Positions 11,777 to 25,200 of a stretch of DNA of 64,000 nucleotides are shown one piece after another. The notes beneath the pieces are model-generated. The model saw nothing but the letters and a program-made list of their open reading frames with translations, was not told where the DNA came from and did no database searches. Origin of the DNA: Isoetes taiwanensis. Lineage: Eukaryota > Streptophyta > Lycopodiopsida > Isoetales > Isoetaceae. The translations under genes and the position numbers were made by a program. The stretch is from the NCBI GenBank assembly GCA_021234155.1, contig JAJEKV010000004.1, positions 12,990,716 to 13,054,715 on the forward strand, written 5' to 3'. How positions within the stretch are numbered: the first letter of the stretch is position 1; the number at the start of each line of letters is the position of its first letter.

Positions 11777-14700
11777 ATTCTAGGAAAAGGGACACCAGTT
11801 TTAGCACCAGCTCTCTTTTGGATCCAAGCTTTATTTGGCACAAGCCTGCTATAACACAGGCTTTCTTTAGCCCTTTCTCCCATAAATGTGTGCCTTCCTG
11901 CATTCCTCATTAGCTAGATTTTTCCTTCTTCTCTATGCAGTTTCTTTATTTTCTACTTAGTACTAGATCATTTCCCTCTTAATTCTGCAAAGCTTTTCTG
12001 GCATTCAAGCAGTCTGCAATCCTCACTTCTACCGGATTCATAACCTTTGTTGACAATTTTTTTCCAAAATTCTAAATTCCTTCCTTGTTTGGTGGTTGTT
12101 TGGGTTCGGCTAGGTTGGAGTTGGGGGTCCAACATCAGCATATCCAGCTGGTTCTGGCATGATTACTTTTGCCATATAAATCGGGACCCAGCTTTGTTTC
12201 CTCGCATTTATCTGCGACCTAAAATAGGGCAGTTTTTTGAGTTGGAACCTGGTTTATGTTTGAGCTCCTCTTGGAGTGGATGCTTTTCTCTGATCATGCA
12301 GGGTAACGGATCCCTTTGTAGCTGGTGTTGGGACCGGATTTGCTTGTCATGCCGCTTAAAAAATGGATGGATATGGACGACTTCCCTGGTTTTTCAAACT
12401 GCTTCGGGCAAGTGGGCCACGGTCCTTGAGCAGGTCGGATCCATGGGCAGTGGCTGCATCTGTGTACATGTTTATGCTTTTTGCTAGGTTTCTGCAGAAA
12501 TAAACACGATAAAATAAACATCTAGCTTGCAAAACTAATATCTTATTGCGTGGATACATTGGTTGTGCCTTTGGTCTCTTATTGCAGCTTCGAGTCTTGT
12601 GGGCATCAACTCATGGGTGAGAAAGTTGTGAATCGTTGACAATATTTTTGGACCTTGGAATCGAGAGGAAGTTTGTTAATCTTTTTGGATCTTAGATGCC
12701 TTAGAAACTTTTTGTTGCAGGTGCGACTTCGCATAGATGCCTTCAAGATTTTTGTTGCACTTGTAGTCTGCCAAATTGTTGCATAGGTTGTTCTGTTTGG
12801 GCTTTGTTTATTTTGTCAAGTTGTTTTTGTGGGGTGCATTTTTTCGCTTGTACATCTTGCTTTGAGCCAGACTTGGTTGTTAGAGATGTCTTTAGATTGT
12901 TGGTCTAGGGTTGTTCTTATACCTTCTTAGTTTCATCCATTGAGGTATAGTTGTGTTTACCCATGCTTGCACAACTCTAGTACCCACTTTTTATGTTGTA
13001 AATATTCGAGCACCTCAACTTTTCTATCTTGGAGTGGTCGGTCGGGGTTTATGCCCATCAATCCCTTGTTTTTTGGAGATCATGTATTGATCAGGTTAGA
13101 ATGCGTGCCCCCTTTTATTAGATTCATTTCGATAATTTTCTTGTTTGATGGTTCTCCTTTGTTCATTTGTCGTTGATGTGCATGAGCTTGGAGTCTAGGG
13201 TCAGTCTTGGGTCTCACACCATCAATTCCTTGGATGCCTAGTGCTTGCGTGGATTATGTGAAGATATGTTGCTTAGGCTTGTTTGTAGTTGGTAGCTAAT
13301 AGATGGGTCTTTTATAGCATAGTGCTTTTTGGTTGCTCTTCTTGTTTTATGCTCGTAGGGTTGGCATGTTGGCCTGGGGTCTTGCCCCGTCAATCCCTTG
13401 TTTGTGCTAGATCTTCATAGGTTGGGGTGCGTGTCCCTTAATTTCGTGTTTTAAATATGTCATCTTGTTTTATTGGAAAGGAGTTCTTGTTTTCACTTTG
13501 TCCTTTGAGTTAGATAAGGTTGGATTCTAAGGTCTTGGGTCTTATGTTCCTAGATTAAAAGCATAGCCTAGATGCTTTAGGTGTCCCTTAGATTGTGTTG
13601 TTTGGTTTGGTTTTATAAGGCTTTGCTAGTTTTTGAGGCGTTTTGAGTCTAGGATCTGTTGTCATTCTTCCTGGGTCTAGTACAACATAGCCTAGATGCT
13701 TTTTTGTATTTTTTATGAACAGTCGACCTTGTTCTTATACCATGTTTTCCTATTTTTTCAATTTGTTGCATAGGTTGGTTTGTTTGGACATGGTTTCATG
13801 TATCTTGTCGAGTTGTTAGGTCATAAAGGTTAGGCTTTTTTGGTGTGGGAAGCATTTTGGTTTGCTTGTGCTTCACTTTGAGGCAGGCTTGGTTTGAGGT
13901 ATTCCCATGAAGGCTGTTGGGTTCTAAGGGTTTTTTGGACGCTGGTATCCCATCGAATTTTTACATTTTGCATGGTTTTTTTAATGATTTGCTTGGTTAT
14001 TTTCCACTGGATATGGTTGTTCCAGCTTTGGCTTTTTCCTTCAACACGAGGTTGCTTAAGGCCCAGGCATTAACAAGCTCGATGTTTATTGAAGAACGAG
14101 ATATGGCTTTTCATTCATCTTGGATTAAGCAAGTATGTTTTACATAGTTTGATGCTTATTTTGTCGACTCAACCACATCAGGCTTCATTTCTCGTAAGCT
14201 TTTATATTTTTAAGATTTCGTTGTTGTTTGACATCTTAGTCTCAGTCCAGTGCCTCGACCAATTGTACATGTTCAAGCTTTTTTGCTATCGAATGCCCTA
14301 AATTGAGCTCATATTTGTTTATATATTTATTTTCCTTGAAATTGTATTCCATGGACGCATGCTCTAGGTCCTTGAGGATTTCTTTGTTTCTTGAGTATTC
14401 TCTATTCTCTATTCTATTCTATTTTCCAGTAGTGCGTCTGTATATGTGCTACAACCATGTACCCAGTTCTAAGATAGGTTGGATTTATGCTGGCTCAGTC
14501 TTTTAGCTTTGTTTTTCTGGTCTTATCATGCGATGGTTTTTCTGTTGATATAGTGTTTTTTAAAAGATGTATTCTACTTAAGTTGGCTTGTATCAGAAAT
14601 TTCCCTCGAAATTATAGTCCGTGCATGCACTATAGTCTCATCTTTGCCATGTTTTATGTCATTATCTAGACAGTTTATTTTAGATTATATATTCTATTTT

Positions 14701-15574
14701 TAGCTCTATAGTTTATGTGTACATGCATCTTCTGCTATTCCCTGGCATTTATCTCGGTAATTACATGGTTCATTTTTTAAATTGCATATTCTATTATATA
14801 TGTTATCGTAAAATAGTTCATTTGTAAAATACATATGTACATGCACTTGTCAAATCCCGTTTGGCCCTCTTGTTATTCGCTAAATGATTCGTTTTGATAT
14901 TGCTCGACCCATGCACCGATTCCCTCATCTTGGACTCGTCAAGTACTTGCAATATGCCACCTCATACAAATGTTGCCAAATCATGGGCATGTTTAGTAAA
15001 TGGCAAGGATTAATATCTCCTTGATGACAGGATGGAAATTGGATGTGCTGGGCGACACTATTATCACAGTTAGGTATCTATTTGGGAGCATCCATTTGGG
15101 CATAAAGTAACTTCGATCGAATGTCTAATTCTTTGCTTGGCTATTCCGTGTATTTCTATCTTTGTAGTCTATGGTAGCGCCCTTGGCACCATAGGTTTTT
15201 TAGTTGAGGGATGCTCATTTGTTTGTCCATTTCATATTGTTTTCTTCTTAGAATTTGTTGATTTTATTCTGCAGGTTATGGGGGTTCACAATCATCGCTA
15301 ATTCATTTCTCTCCATTCTCTCCTGCCTTAGTTTCATTTGGTACTTCCTATGCTTGCTCTATTTCTTTTACCTCATGACTTTTCCACCTTTTTCCTTCCC
15401 TTTTGCATAAATGTCTTGTCCCATTCAACCTTTGATGCATCAATGGTACCAATTGCTCTAGTTGTTCTTACTCCATGTATCTCACGATGCCCCCTTCGTT
15501 TGGTTTTTCATTCCTCGATATCTTTTGATTTGTTGTGCTATGATCCTCTTGTCTTAATCCCATTTCTCCATCTA

Positions 15575-17203
15575 TGTGACGCTTGCTAAATATACGGCGC
15601 CCGGCCGCACACTCGGCAGGAAATCCCCCGTCCGGCTCAACAACCGCACAGGCCCTCCGTCTATCCCGCACTCTGGAACCTCCGTAGTGCGGGAAGGGGA
15701 CACGAAGGTGTCTTGCGTGCCCTTCCCCTATGGGCTCCTATCACGTCAGAACTAGCAATACAATACAATATGCTACCTCGAAGGGTAGCTCAACCGCACA
15801 TCCATAGAAGCAAAGAACATAATCACATACCATCAAACATGAGAGCTCCTACCCGTGGCCCTGACACATCAGGTAGTCGACTGACTGGATAGTCCTCAAG
15901 ATAGAGCAGACCGAGTCATAACAATGGCGGGGCTGGCATAAGACAATGGCTAGGGTTGACCACTCCATCCGCCCCTCCTGTGCATACTTTGCAGATGGGC
16001 TAGATCAAGCTATGGCACGACTCTAACCTTCCGGATACGCAATCCCATGGCATCACCCATCGGGACTACTCCAGGTTGCATCTCCCTGGTCCGATGAGGT
16101 AGGAAGGGTTGCATCTCCCCAACCCGGGGTCTAGAGGCTCCACGGGCGACTAGAGAATCGTGGCGACACACGATTCTTACCCGACTGAACCCCCCAAAAC
16201 AAGAGCCAAGCTGACACTTGCAACTCTTGAGAGGCAGGGCGGCACCATTGCCCCAGGAGGTGTCGGACCCATGCTCGGCCCACACGAAGTGACCGACCAT
16301 AAGCCTAGTCCACTATGGGATCCCCCGAAGCCCCCACTCGGCAGGGATCCACCCCCCATCTTGCCTCTAGCCCCGTTGTGTAGTGCTGAGTCACATCATA
16401 GCTTCCATAGCCTGGTGGGTTCCTATGCACAGGCCGCAACTAATAGGAACTAAGGGATCTACACTAGGAGCATACTACATATGGCCCTAGGTCTCTACCC
16501 CCCTTCCCAATACAAGAGGAGCAACATGATCAACCAATATCACATACGTCACATCATGATCAATATCAATATCATATGAACATCTTAACCTAATCATACA
16601 TAGCTAACTAACAGTTAGGGTTCCTTGATTAGGGTTCCAGATGTTCAACAAAGGATCTAGGGTGGCTCTACTCTAGATACGAACTACTAACCCATCTGGA
16701 GTGCTAACTTCCAGATGAACTAACATGAACTCTACTCAACCTACCTCCTCCAGAAGCGCTTCCTCCCATTCCTGGCGTCTCCATGCTCCTAGACGTGGTT
16801 CGAAGGGTTGCTCCCTCTACGATCATACACACCTCCCAGGGGCTGCTGCTCCAGGCTAGACTATGACGAACGGTGCTCGAAACGGGGTTTCGGGCACGTG
16901 GATGAGAGTTCAAGTGCTAGGTCAGAGAAAAAGGGTCTAGGGTTAGGGTTAGAGCTCATATAGGTGTGGGTCCACGTGGGATGCCACGTGGCACCACTAA
17001 GATGAGGCCGTGTGGCTGTTGCCCAATAGGATAAGGCCATGTGGAAATGGGCCTTATCCTAAGGTTATCTAAGTTAAACAATTAACTTAGATGTGCACTC
17101 CTTGCCACTTATCCAAGGCATACAAGGCTACCTAGGTAGACTTGTATGGTGACGGGTCCAGGAATATACGTATTTATGGCGTATATTCCCTTGGAACGTC
17201 ACA
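15575..17203. mobile_element. solo LTR (family Q) in TE-A
   Basis: The 1629-bp sequence begins TGTGACG and ends CGTCACA and is flanked by the 5-bp direct repeat ATCTA (15570-15574 and 17204-17208). That is the hallmark of LTR-retrotransposon integration followed by LTR-LTR recombination. It contains a GGGTTAGGGTTAG stretch, CACGTGG motifs and a CATATAGG TATA-like site near 16920-17000. The homologous LTR at 48845-50477 still has a primer binding site beside it. Confidence 0.9.
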
Positions 17204-17317
17204 ATCTATTTCATTTGCTTCTGTTTCCTTTTTTGCTCTAAGTTTCTTGAGCTTTGTTTTTAGGTGTATGCGTAGGTAGATAAGTGCATGCTTCTTTCTC
17301 GTATGTTCTCAGTTGTT

Positions 17318-19620
17318 CTCATGGATGCCCTTATGAGGGCTTATACTCTCTCTTTTATCATAGATTCTTAGTATGTCATGAATGCCCTTGAGGGCTTTTT
17401 AGACATTTGCATTTGTGACTTTAGCTCCTTTATCCTAATTTGCTCAGTCCTCTATTTCCGATCCCTTATTCCATCCATTTCATTATAATATTCTATTCCT
17501 CTCTTTTTCATCTTGCATTTTGTCTTTTTCCTGTTTATTCGTTCATTTTATCCCTTGAAGTGTCCTTGCTCTTCTATTGTCTTGACTCCCTGCTTTGTCC
17601 GCCTCTTGACTCATCATAGTTCTTTTTTTGCCCCAGTGGTGTCTCGTCATCATGCCATTTTACTATGTTGACCCCAATTGTTTCATCCACCTTGCTTAGT
17701 CTTTTCTTTATTCTTATTGGTCTCAGTTGCCGGATTTACCCTCGTCAACAAAATTTGCACTTTCCTCCATTCGGTTTATTTTGCCCTATTCTCCTAGTGG
17801 TTCTTGTTCGCTCCAATCCTTTTGGGGTAGAGTCCTTTTTCTCTTACTCTGTGCATTCCTTCCCATCATGCTCCCATGAGTAATTTTTTATTTCTTTATC
17901 CAAGTGGAAAATGGTTTGTTTGGTGTTCGTCTGCATGATGTTCACATGGTATTCCCCTTTTCAACCTGCATTTTGAATTTAAAACCTTGTTGCATCGTTT
18001 TACATTTGTACATGTTGTAGTGGTTCCTATTTCAATTGTCTTGCATTCTTATATGGTTTTATTCTTGCTTCAGAGTGCACTCCATTTTTTCATGGATTCC
18101 TCATCTTAGCATTGACTCCATCTTCGCTGACTCCGTTGCATAATCTACCTACTTTCTCAGTCACCTCCTCTCTGCCTTGCCTTTTTTTGGCAGTCTTTTT
18201 GTTCCTCCCCGCAAGTGCTACATTAGAATCAATTTGGCTATCGTTTGCCCTAGCTCGACAATGGGCCTGCCAACCATTCGTCCTATCTGCTCACTTTGTT
18301 TTCACTCGTTCTGCCATCTCGGACCTCCTTCTTACGCATGCCGCCTCCATTGTGCCCTATCGCTCATTCTTCTGTTCCCCTTTGGGGGTGGTCCCAAAAG
18401 GTCATGAGGTTGCTCTCTGAACTTTGCTTCTTTCGAAAATGTCATATACTACCCTTTAAGTCCCTTGGATTCATTATTCCAATCTCTATCTTTCTCTCAC
18501 CATAGTGGGTTCTTTGATCCATTCCCCTAGATTATTCTTGAATCTCGGGGTCCCTATCATTTTATTCTAAATTATGTTATTTCTACGTTTGAAAGTTCGC
18601 TTTGATCTGTTATGCATGTGGGTATACGTTTATGAATTTTAGTCCTTGATATTTGTTGTTGTTGCTCTATTTATTATTTTACTCCATATGTCGTCATATG
18701 TTGTCAATGGTTCTCATGGATGCCCTTATGAGGGCCTATGCACGCTCTTTATCATAGATTCTTAGTATCTCGTTGGTGCCTTTGAGGGCCTTTGGCTATT
18801 TGCATTTTGTGTCCTTGGCTACTTTGTCTCGTTTTGCTCTGTTCCTCTATTCTCGATCCCTTTTTCCATCCATTTCATTTTGATCTTCTATTTGTCTTTT
18901 TTCACCCTATGTTTTTTTCCTTTCCATTTTTTTCCATTTTATCCCTTGAGAGATACCTTTGCTCTGCTATTGTCTTGACTTCCTCCTTTGTCTACCTCTT
19001 GACTCGACGTAGTTCTTCTTGCCTTGTTGGTCCAGTCATCATGCCTTTTCTATGTTGACCTCTTATGAACTGGAAGAGTTGTTTGGTATACGTCCATCCT
19101 GCATGATGTTCACATGACATTCCCCTTTTTGGCCTGCATTTTAAATTTCAAAACGTGGTTGCATCATCGCACATTCGTGCATGTTGTAGTGGAGCCTGTG
19201 GTAAGTTGTCTTGCTTTTTTATATAGACTTTGTTCTTGTTTCAGATTGCACTCAATTTTCTTCATCCATGTGGGTTATGTTGTTTCTACTTTTGAAAGTT
19301 TATTTGGACTGGTTATGCATGTAGGGTATATGTGTGGGTTTTTGTCCTTGGTTGTCGTAGTCTTTCTTTTTCATTATAGTATTCTATTCTATTCTATTAT
19401 AGTATTAACTGTAGTTTGCTGCTGATATGTTGATTCTTCAATTTTGTTTCCAGGTGCTCTTTTTAGCTTGTTAACTATGTGCGATCTTCATGTCTTCTCT
19501 TTTTATGCATTCCATGGTGCATGGTTTTGATCTTTCGTATTTATTATTATGGGGTTTGCATTGTCTTCATGAAAGTTCGCTTGAGTCTGTTATGCATGAA
19601 TGATATAGGTTAGGTATTTT
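17318..19620. repeat. ~1.4-kb diverged tandem units inside TE-A
   Basis: The phrase TTCTCATGGATGCCCTTATG opens a unit near 17318 and again near 18713. Both are followed by TCATAGATTCTTAGTAT, CATCCATTTCATT, a CTCTTGACTC phrase and a CATGATGTTCACATG phrase in the same order. The GCCCTTATGAGGGC core is itself a small palindrome. The units share about three quarters of their positions by eye. Confidence 0.6.
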
Positions 19621-19950
19621 TGTTCTTACTTCCATAGCATCTTGTCATTAGGTATTCTCTATAGTTTGTTGGTACATTGGTTCGAGAATCTTGATGTCAT
19701 GTGCTTTGGTGGTGGCCGTAGTTGTTATTTGTGTTTGATTTTCATGCCTTCTTTGCCTTATGCAGTCCAGTTGTCCCGGGGTTTCTTGGGTCCCTTCCCC
19801 TCTAGTTGCATTGGCATCCCGCCTCGTCTCATGATTGTTACATTTTTTCTGGCATCAAGTTGCAACTTACAGTCTCTCATGGTCTCAATCTATGATGGGG
19901 TTTGAGGGAGGTTCCTCTTTGTGTCGGATGTTGATATTTGTGCATAAGGA

Positions 19951-20009
19951 CCTTTCCCTAGAATGCTATGGTTCTCTTCTTAAGAGAACCATAGCATTCT
20001 AGGGAAAGG
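19951..20009. repeat. perfect 59-bp palindrome at the TE-A/TE-B junction
   Basis: Two 28-bp arms (19951-19978 and 19982-20009) are exact reverse complements around a 3-base loop. The outer parts of the arms are the right terminus of TE-A and the left terminus of TE-B. The inner 31 bp, opening GCTATGGTTCTC, also occurs in looser form left of TE-A at about 11742-11776. It would form a very stable hairpin in single-stranded DNA or RNA. Confidence 0.9.
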
Positions 20010-20800
20010 GACACCAGTTTTAGCACCAGCTCTCTTTTTAGATCCAAGCTTTCTTTGGCACAAGCCTGCTATAGCACAGGCTTTCTTTAGCCCTTTCTCT
20101 CATAAAAGCCTTGTGCCTTCCTGCATTCCTCATCGGCATGTCCTCTGAGCTGAATCTTGTTGTTGTACGGAGTTTTCCCCCTCCCACCTCTTACTCTGCT
20201 ATATGGGTTTTACTTTTCGTTCAATGTTGGCCAATGGGCTTCTTCTGCATTTTTCCCAGCGTAGCACGTGGTGCTTCTGGAGAGCACCAAGGGGAAGCCC
20301 CCCTGGGTCGAGCCTATATTTTCCTATCTCGGCGTATCCCTGTGGCTGCCGAGGATCCTCATGGATCATCTCTTCAATTTTCAATATTGTGCTCTTATAC
20401 TTCTAGTCCAACTTTATAGCTTGCTGATGGCTCCTAACACGATTGACAATCATATATGGTTTGGTCTTGCAGTTTGGAGCTCATTGATGTGCATGGGGCT
20501 GCTTTTTATATGCCTCTGGGTTGAGCCTATATTTTCCTATCTCAGCGTAGCCCTTGCTCCTAACCCCTTGTCTTAAACTTCCATGTGGTCTGTTTGTTTA
20601 CAGCTGGCGCGTGATAGATCTCTTTTCAATTTTTGATATTGTGCTATTGTGCTTGGTTGCTTGTGTTGACTATTAACTATTTGTTTACTATCGGGTTGAT
20701 TCTCAGTTGGCCATTGGTCTCTTATGTTCAAGTTTCTCTTGGGACATTTAGGGGACCATCATACATCCCTATGGGATGCTGTCATGTGGTATGACGTAAA

Positions 20801-20950
<150 letters not shown>

Positions 20951-21253
20951 GCAAAGTAACCTCTGTGGTTTTCACTTGGCTCTTGAGTCGAGGCAGGCAG
21001 AATCTTCGTTATTAATGGCTACTTGTGACTCTGTGCAAGTGATTCCTGCTGCTTCCACCTGGTGATTCGGCAAACAGGTTTCGGCAGAGTTAAAACTTTG
21101 GTGTTTCAATAAAAGCAGGTTCCGGCAGTTAATCTGCTGGGTTCCGGTGCTGGATTCCAGTGCTGGATCATTTTGCCCTAAAAAGTCTCTTTTTATCTCG
21201 TTTGCACTCTGGTCTGAGTCAGGACAGCCTGGTTACAGCAGGATAAGCACAGT

Positions 21254-22295
21254 ATGGCAAAACTACGAAAGGAGACCAAGGCTGGATCTGTTGCTGCAGG
21301 CACGTCCAGCTCTGATGGTAAAGCTGAGAATATGACAGAAGAAGGAAAAATAGGAAGGATCTTATCAATATCAGAGGCCGAATCCTCTGATGCGGACCAA
21401 GCAGGTACGATTTTGGACTCCATTGCAGAAACAGTGAAGGAACAAGCAAAGGTAAATCGAAAGCAGAAGAATACTATGGTGGAAAAGCCAATGGGCTCGC
21501 AGCGAAACTCTGAAAACAGCAAGGTTTTGGATCCAGCAGAGACTATTCATGGCAAGGGGACTCCATCCTTTTCTAATTTAGACAGCGAACAATCTGGAAG
21601 CATCAAAGAAACTCTGAATAATATCATGACAGAACTCATTAACTTCAGACAAGAATCAGCTATCAGGGAAATTAAACTCTTTGATGAGATTAAGAACCTA
21701 AGATCAGAAAATGATGCTCTGCGCTCCAATTTCATACAACTGCAGGAAGAGCTGAATGAGGTTAAGTTTGAACTGCTAGAAATGAAAGAGAAACCATCGG
21801 ACGCAAATATCTTTGGGCAGCTACAGGAAGAAATGAACGAACTCAAATCTGGACTGCTGGAAATAAAAGAAAGATCATTTGAAACAGGGGCAGAAACCAC
21901 GATGATGGAATTAAGCAACTTCAGAGATATATTTGATAAATATGTAGAAACACAAGAAAGGAAACAGAGAATGCTGAATCTAAGAATCGTGGGGCTGCCT
22001 GAGAAGGAGAACGAAATATATGCAAATGGCTAAAACAGAAATAATGGAAGCATTTAGAATTGGCAGAAAAGAGAAGGGCACACGCCATATCCTGGTAAAG
22101 TTTGCTAACCGTGAGGCGAGACTGCAAGTTCTGAAACATAAGCACAATCTGAAAGGGAAATTCATATGGGTTAATGAAGATTTGACTAAAGAGCAGATGC
22201 AAGAGAGAAAACAAGAAGCTCAAAAGTTCAAAGAGGCAAAACAGAAGAATCAAGCAGTTAAATGGGCAAAAGGGAAAGCAATAATCACTGAATAG
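21254..22295 (+). pseudogene. LINE ORF1: RNA-binding protein, one frameshift
   Basis: The first frame (21254-22033) gives a Ser/Lys-rich N-terminus. A heptad-patterned coiled coil follows at about residues 110-220, with two similar LQEE(L/M)NE segments, then LNLRIVGLPEKEN, the start of an RRM-like fold as in L1 ORF1p. The frame stops at 22031. The next frame (22020-22295) continues with EAFRIGRKEKGTRHILVKFA and WVNEDLT, which match the C-terminal domain of L1-type ORF1p. The RRM core between these parts is shorter than expected, so a deletion accompanies the frameshift. ORF1p normally coats LINE RNA and chaperones target-primed reverse transcription. ORF2 begins directly downstream. Confidence 0.75.
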
Positions 22296-22299
22296 GACA

Positions 22300-25200
22300 A
22301 CGCGGGAGGTCTCAGCATAATCATATGGAACATTAACAGACTGACATTGGAAAAAGTAATTACGATGCAGGACATCTTGACAGATATAGATATGCTATGC
22401 TTTCTAGAGACCAAAGAACATGAGTTATATGCTCTACCTAGTATACCCGAGTTTGATTTAATTTATTCAGTCAGAAGTAACAGATTTGGAACAACAGATA
22501 ATGGTAATGGTGGACTTGCATGTTATGTAAGAACAAGATATAGGGAAGTTGTGACAGGAATTAAACGTGATAAAAACGGCCAATATATGTGGTTGGAGAT
22601 AAATGGTTTAAAAGCAGTATATTACATGGCCATTTGTTACTTTGCACCGAGACACCAAAAAATATATAATGAAACCGAAGCTTCACAGGACGATCCTTTC
22701 TTTGGGATTGAACAAGACATTATGGAATTTCAAAATAAGGGAGAAGTGATTTTAGCTGGAGACTTTAATGGCCGAACAGGTGAAAAACAGGCAGCCGTTT
22801 ATATAGACATGCATGATCCACTTTGGTTAGAACAAATGGACAATGCTGAATTAACGGCAAATGGTTGGAATAGACATTCACAAGATCACATCATTACTAA
22901 AACAGGTCGGTTTTTGTTAACATACTAACATGATTATATGTAATGGTTTGGCCAGATTTCCAGGAACGGAAAGAACCACATGTAGATCCAGAAGTATTGT
23001 TGATTATGTTATAATGGTAGATCACACGTTACACCATGTAATAGATTTTCAGATAGGAGAAGAACAGCTGGAGTTAGATCATTGTCCATTGAAGCTAACC
23101 ATTGCTCCCAATGCACCAGAGTACAAAAGCGAGAATATCACGCAGCCCAAATATTACCTCAGGCCTAGTTTGAAAGAATGTTATCAGGCTAAGCTGGAGC
23201 AAGATCTGCAAACCATTCGATGAGATACAGACTTGTCAATGGCTAGCAAGCAATTATGTGACCTGCTATCAGGTTCCGCTACAGAGGTTTTTACCTCCAA
23301 ACGAAGTATGAAAGGGCTACCATGTAATTCATGGTATGATTCTGCTTGTAAAGAAGCAAAATCTAAATGGAGGAGTAGTTATGGGGTGGCTAAAGAACAA
23401 TATAGAAAAGCTTACAGGAAGATACTCAGGCAAAAGAAAAGGCAATTCATCTATCATAAGCAAGAGTTTCTATGCAATAGCTACCTATCTGATCCTAAAA
23501 ACTTCTGGAACACATTACGCAAAAACAGAAAACAAGAGTTCCCTCTAGATTCAGATGTGCTTTGGAAGCATGTGCACAATCTTTATCATCATTCAGACGG
23601 GACCCTTAGCTCTATTCAGCATAATCGCAGCAGAAGAAGTGGCTGATGGCATATCACGACTCGCAAATGGTAAGGCCAAGGATATTCAAGGCCTTTGTGC
23701 AGAGCATCTGAAATGGGCAGGGCCAAAACTCCATCCAGTCATTGCTGATCTGTTCACAAAAGCAGTTGCGCAGGGAATGCCACTGGAGTGGCAGGTTAAC
23801 CGGGTAATACCTGTATATAAGGGAGGTGCCGTGGGTGATATTAATAATTATAGAACAATATTGGTAAGTGGATTGTTAACAAAGCTGCTGGCATCCATTC
23901 TGGAGAAGAGAATAAGTACATGGGCAGAGATTAATCACAAAAGATCTGAAACACAGGCAGGTTTTAGAGCTGGCAGATCCACGATAGATCATCTCCTGGT
24001 GCTCAAATCTATATTTGACTCAGTGAAGGGGACCAAGAAACCTGCTTATGTAGCCTTTGTGGATTTTAGAAAAGCCTTCGATAAAGTGCCTAGATCTCAG
24101 CTATGGGAGAGACTAGAGAAATTGGGAGTTCCGGAGCAATTACGAGCAGCAGTGCAAGTATTATATGAAAAGGTACTAATACAGCTCTCCTTCCCTCTTT
24201 CTTTAGAAAATCCGGAATATATTGATAGTAACATTGGGGTCAAGCAAGGCTGCCCAATGTCACCTACTCTGTTTGGATTATTTATTGATAGTCTTGAGAG
24301 CTGGCTACATAACAGTTGTCCAGAAGGGACGGATATTCATGGTTATGTAGTGCAACTATTAATGTATGCCGATGACGTGGTCATTTTTGCTCGATCACCA
24401 GGCTCCATGCAGAAACATTTGGATGGATTAGCCCACTTTTGTGATGCAACAGGAATGCAAGTGAACCTTGAGAAGACAAATATCATGACAGTAGGTGCGC
24501 TTAAACAGGAGTGTTCATTTCAATACAAAGAAAAGCAGGTGAGTACTTGTGATTCATATAAGTATTTAGGGCTGATTTTTCACAGAAACCACAGATGGAA
24601 TACATGTATCCAACAGAGAATTGATGGAAGTCATAGGGCTCTTTATGCTATGCAAAGTTTGTGCAGGGAAGCTCATTTATGGTCTTGGTCGCTCAAATAG
24701 AAACTTTTTGTGTCACTTGTTCAGAGTATAGCACTATATGGGAGTGAAATATGGGGGCCCAGCCTTCCACAAGGGTTATGGGATGATTTGGAGCAGATCT
24801 TGAAGAAGTTCATGCGCCTTGAATTAGGTGTAAAAGCTCAAACCCCTTATCCGATGATGTTGACAGAATGTGGGCTTATGCCTTTAGAAGGAGAAGCATT
24901 GGTCAGATGCATTAGATACTTGAAAAAGGTGTCGGCCATGGATAACACACGTCTTCCTCATAGGGCTCTTTTGGGTAGTAAGGATAAAGGATGGTTTCAG
25001 GATGTGATCAAGTGGTTAAAGAAATGGGATATAGAATGGCAGGATGCCCTTCTCATAAAGGATAACTTGAGACAATGGATTTTTGATAAGGTATATAAGA
25101 AGATGTGGTCTCAACCTAAAACAAAGATGATTATGTATAGGCAAAATATGAACTCTGGCTTGGAAATGGCGAAATATCTACAGGAAAATATCTCCATAAA

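Larger units (their letters stand above)
11777..19964. mobile_element. TE-A: large element with short terminal inverted repeats, no coding capacity
   Basis: The left end ATTCTAGGAAAAGGGACACC and right end CCTTTCCCTAGAAT are imperfect inverted repeats. The first ~150 bp, including GGGACACCAGTTTTAGCACC, and the last ~40 bp closely match the ends of TE-B. Removing the solo LTR leaves about 6.5 kb. The + strand is markedly T-rich and I found no transposase, reverse transcriptase or helicase. The interior has a diverged tandem duplication of about 1.4-kb units. It may be a non-autonomous or decayed relative of TE-B's family. The termini are inferred from comparing the two elements. Confidence 0.55.

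Noticed and set aside
12047-15600. Cys/Phe/Leu-rich ORFs on the + strand of TE-A
   Set aside because: They follow from the T-rich composition and match no family.
16920-16960. Telomeric repeat inside the solo LTR (GGGTTAGGGTTAG)
   Set aside because: Only about two units within an LTR that recurs at 50.2 kb; too short to be an interstitial telomere.
20003-20130. HDV-like self-cleaving ribozyme at the left end of TE-B (GGGACACC start, several hairpins)
   Set aside because: I could not build the nested double-pseudoknot pairing by hand; the hairpins alone are not enough.
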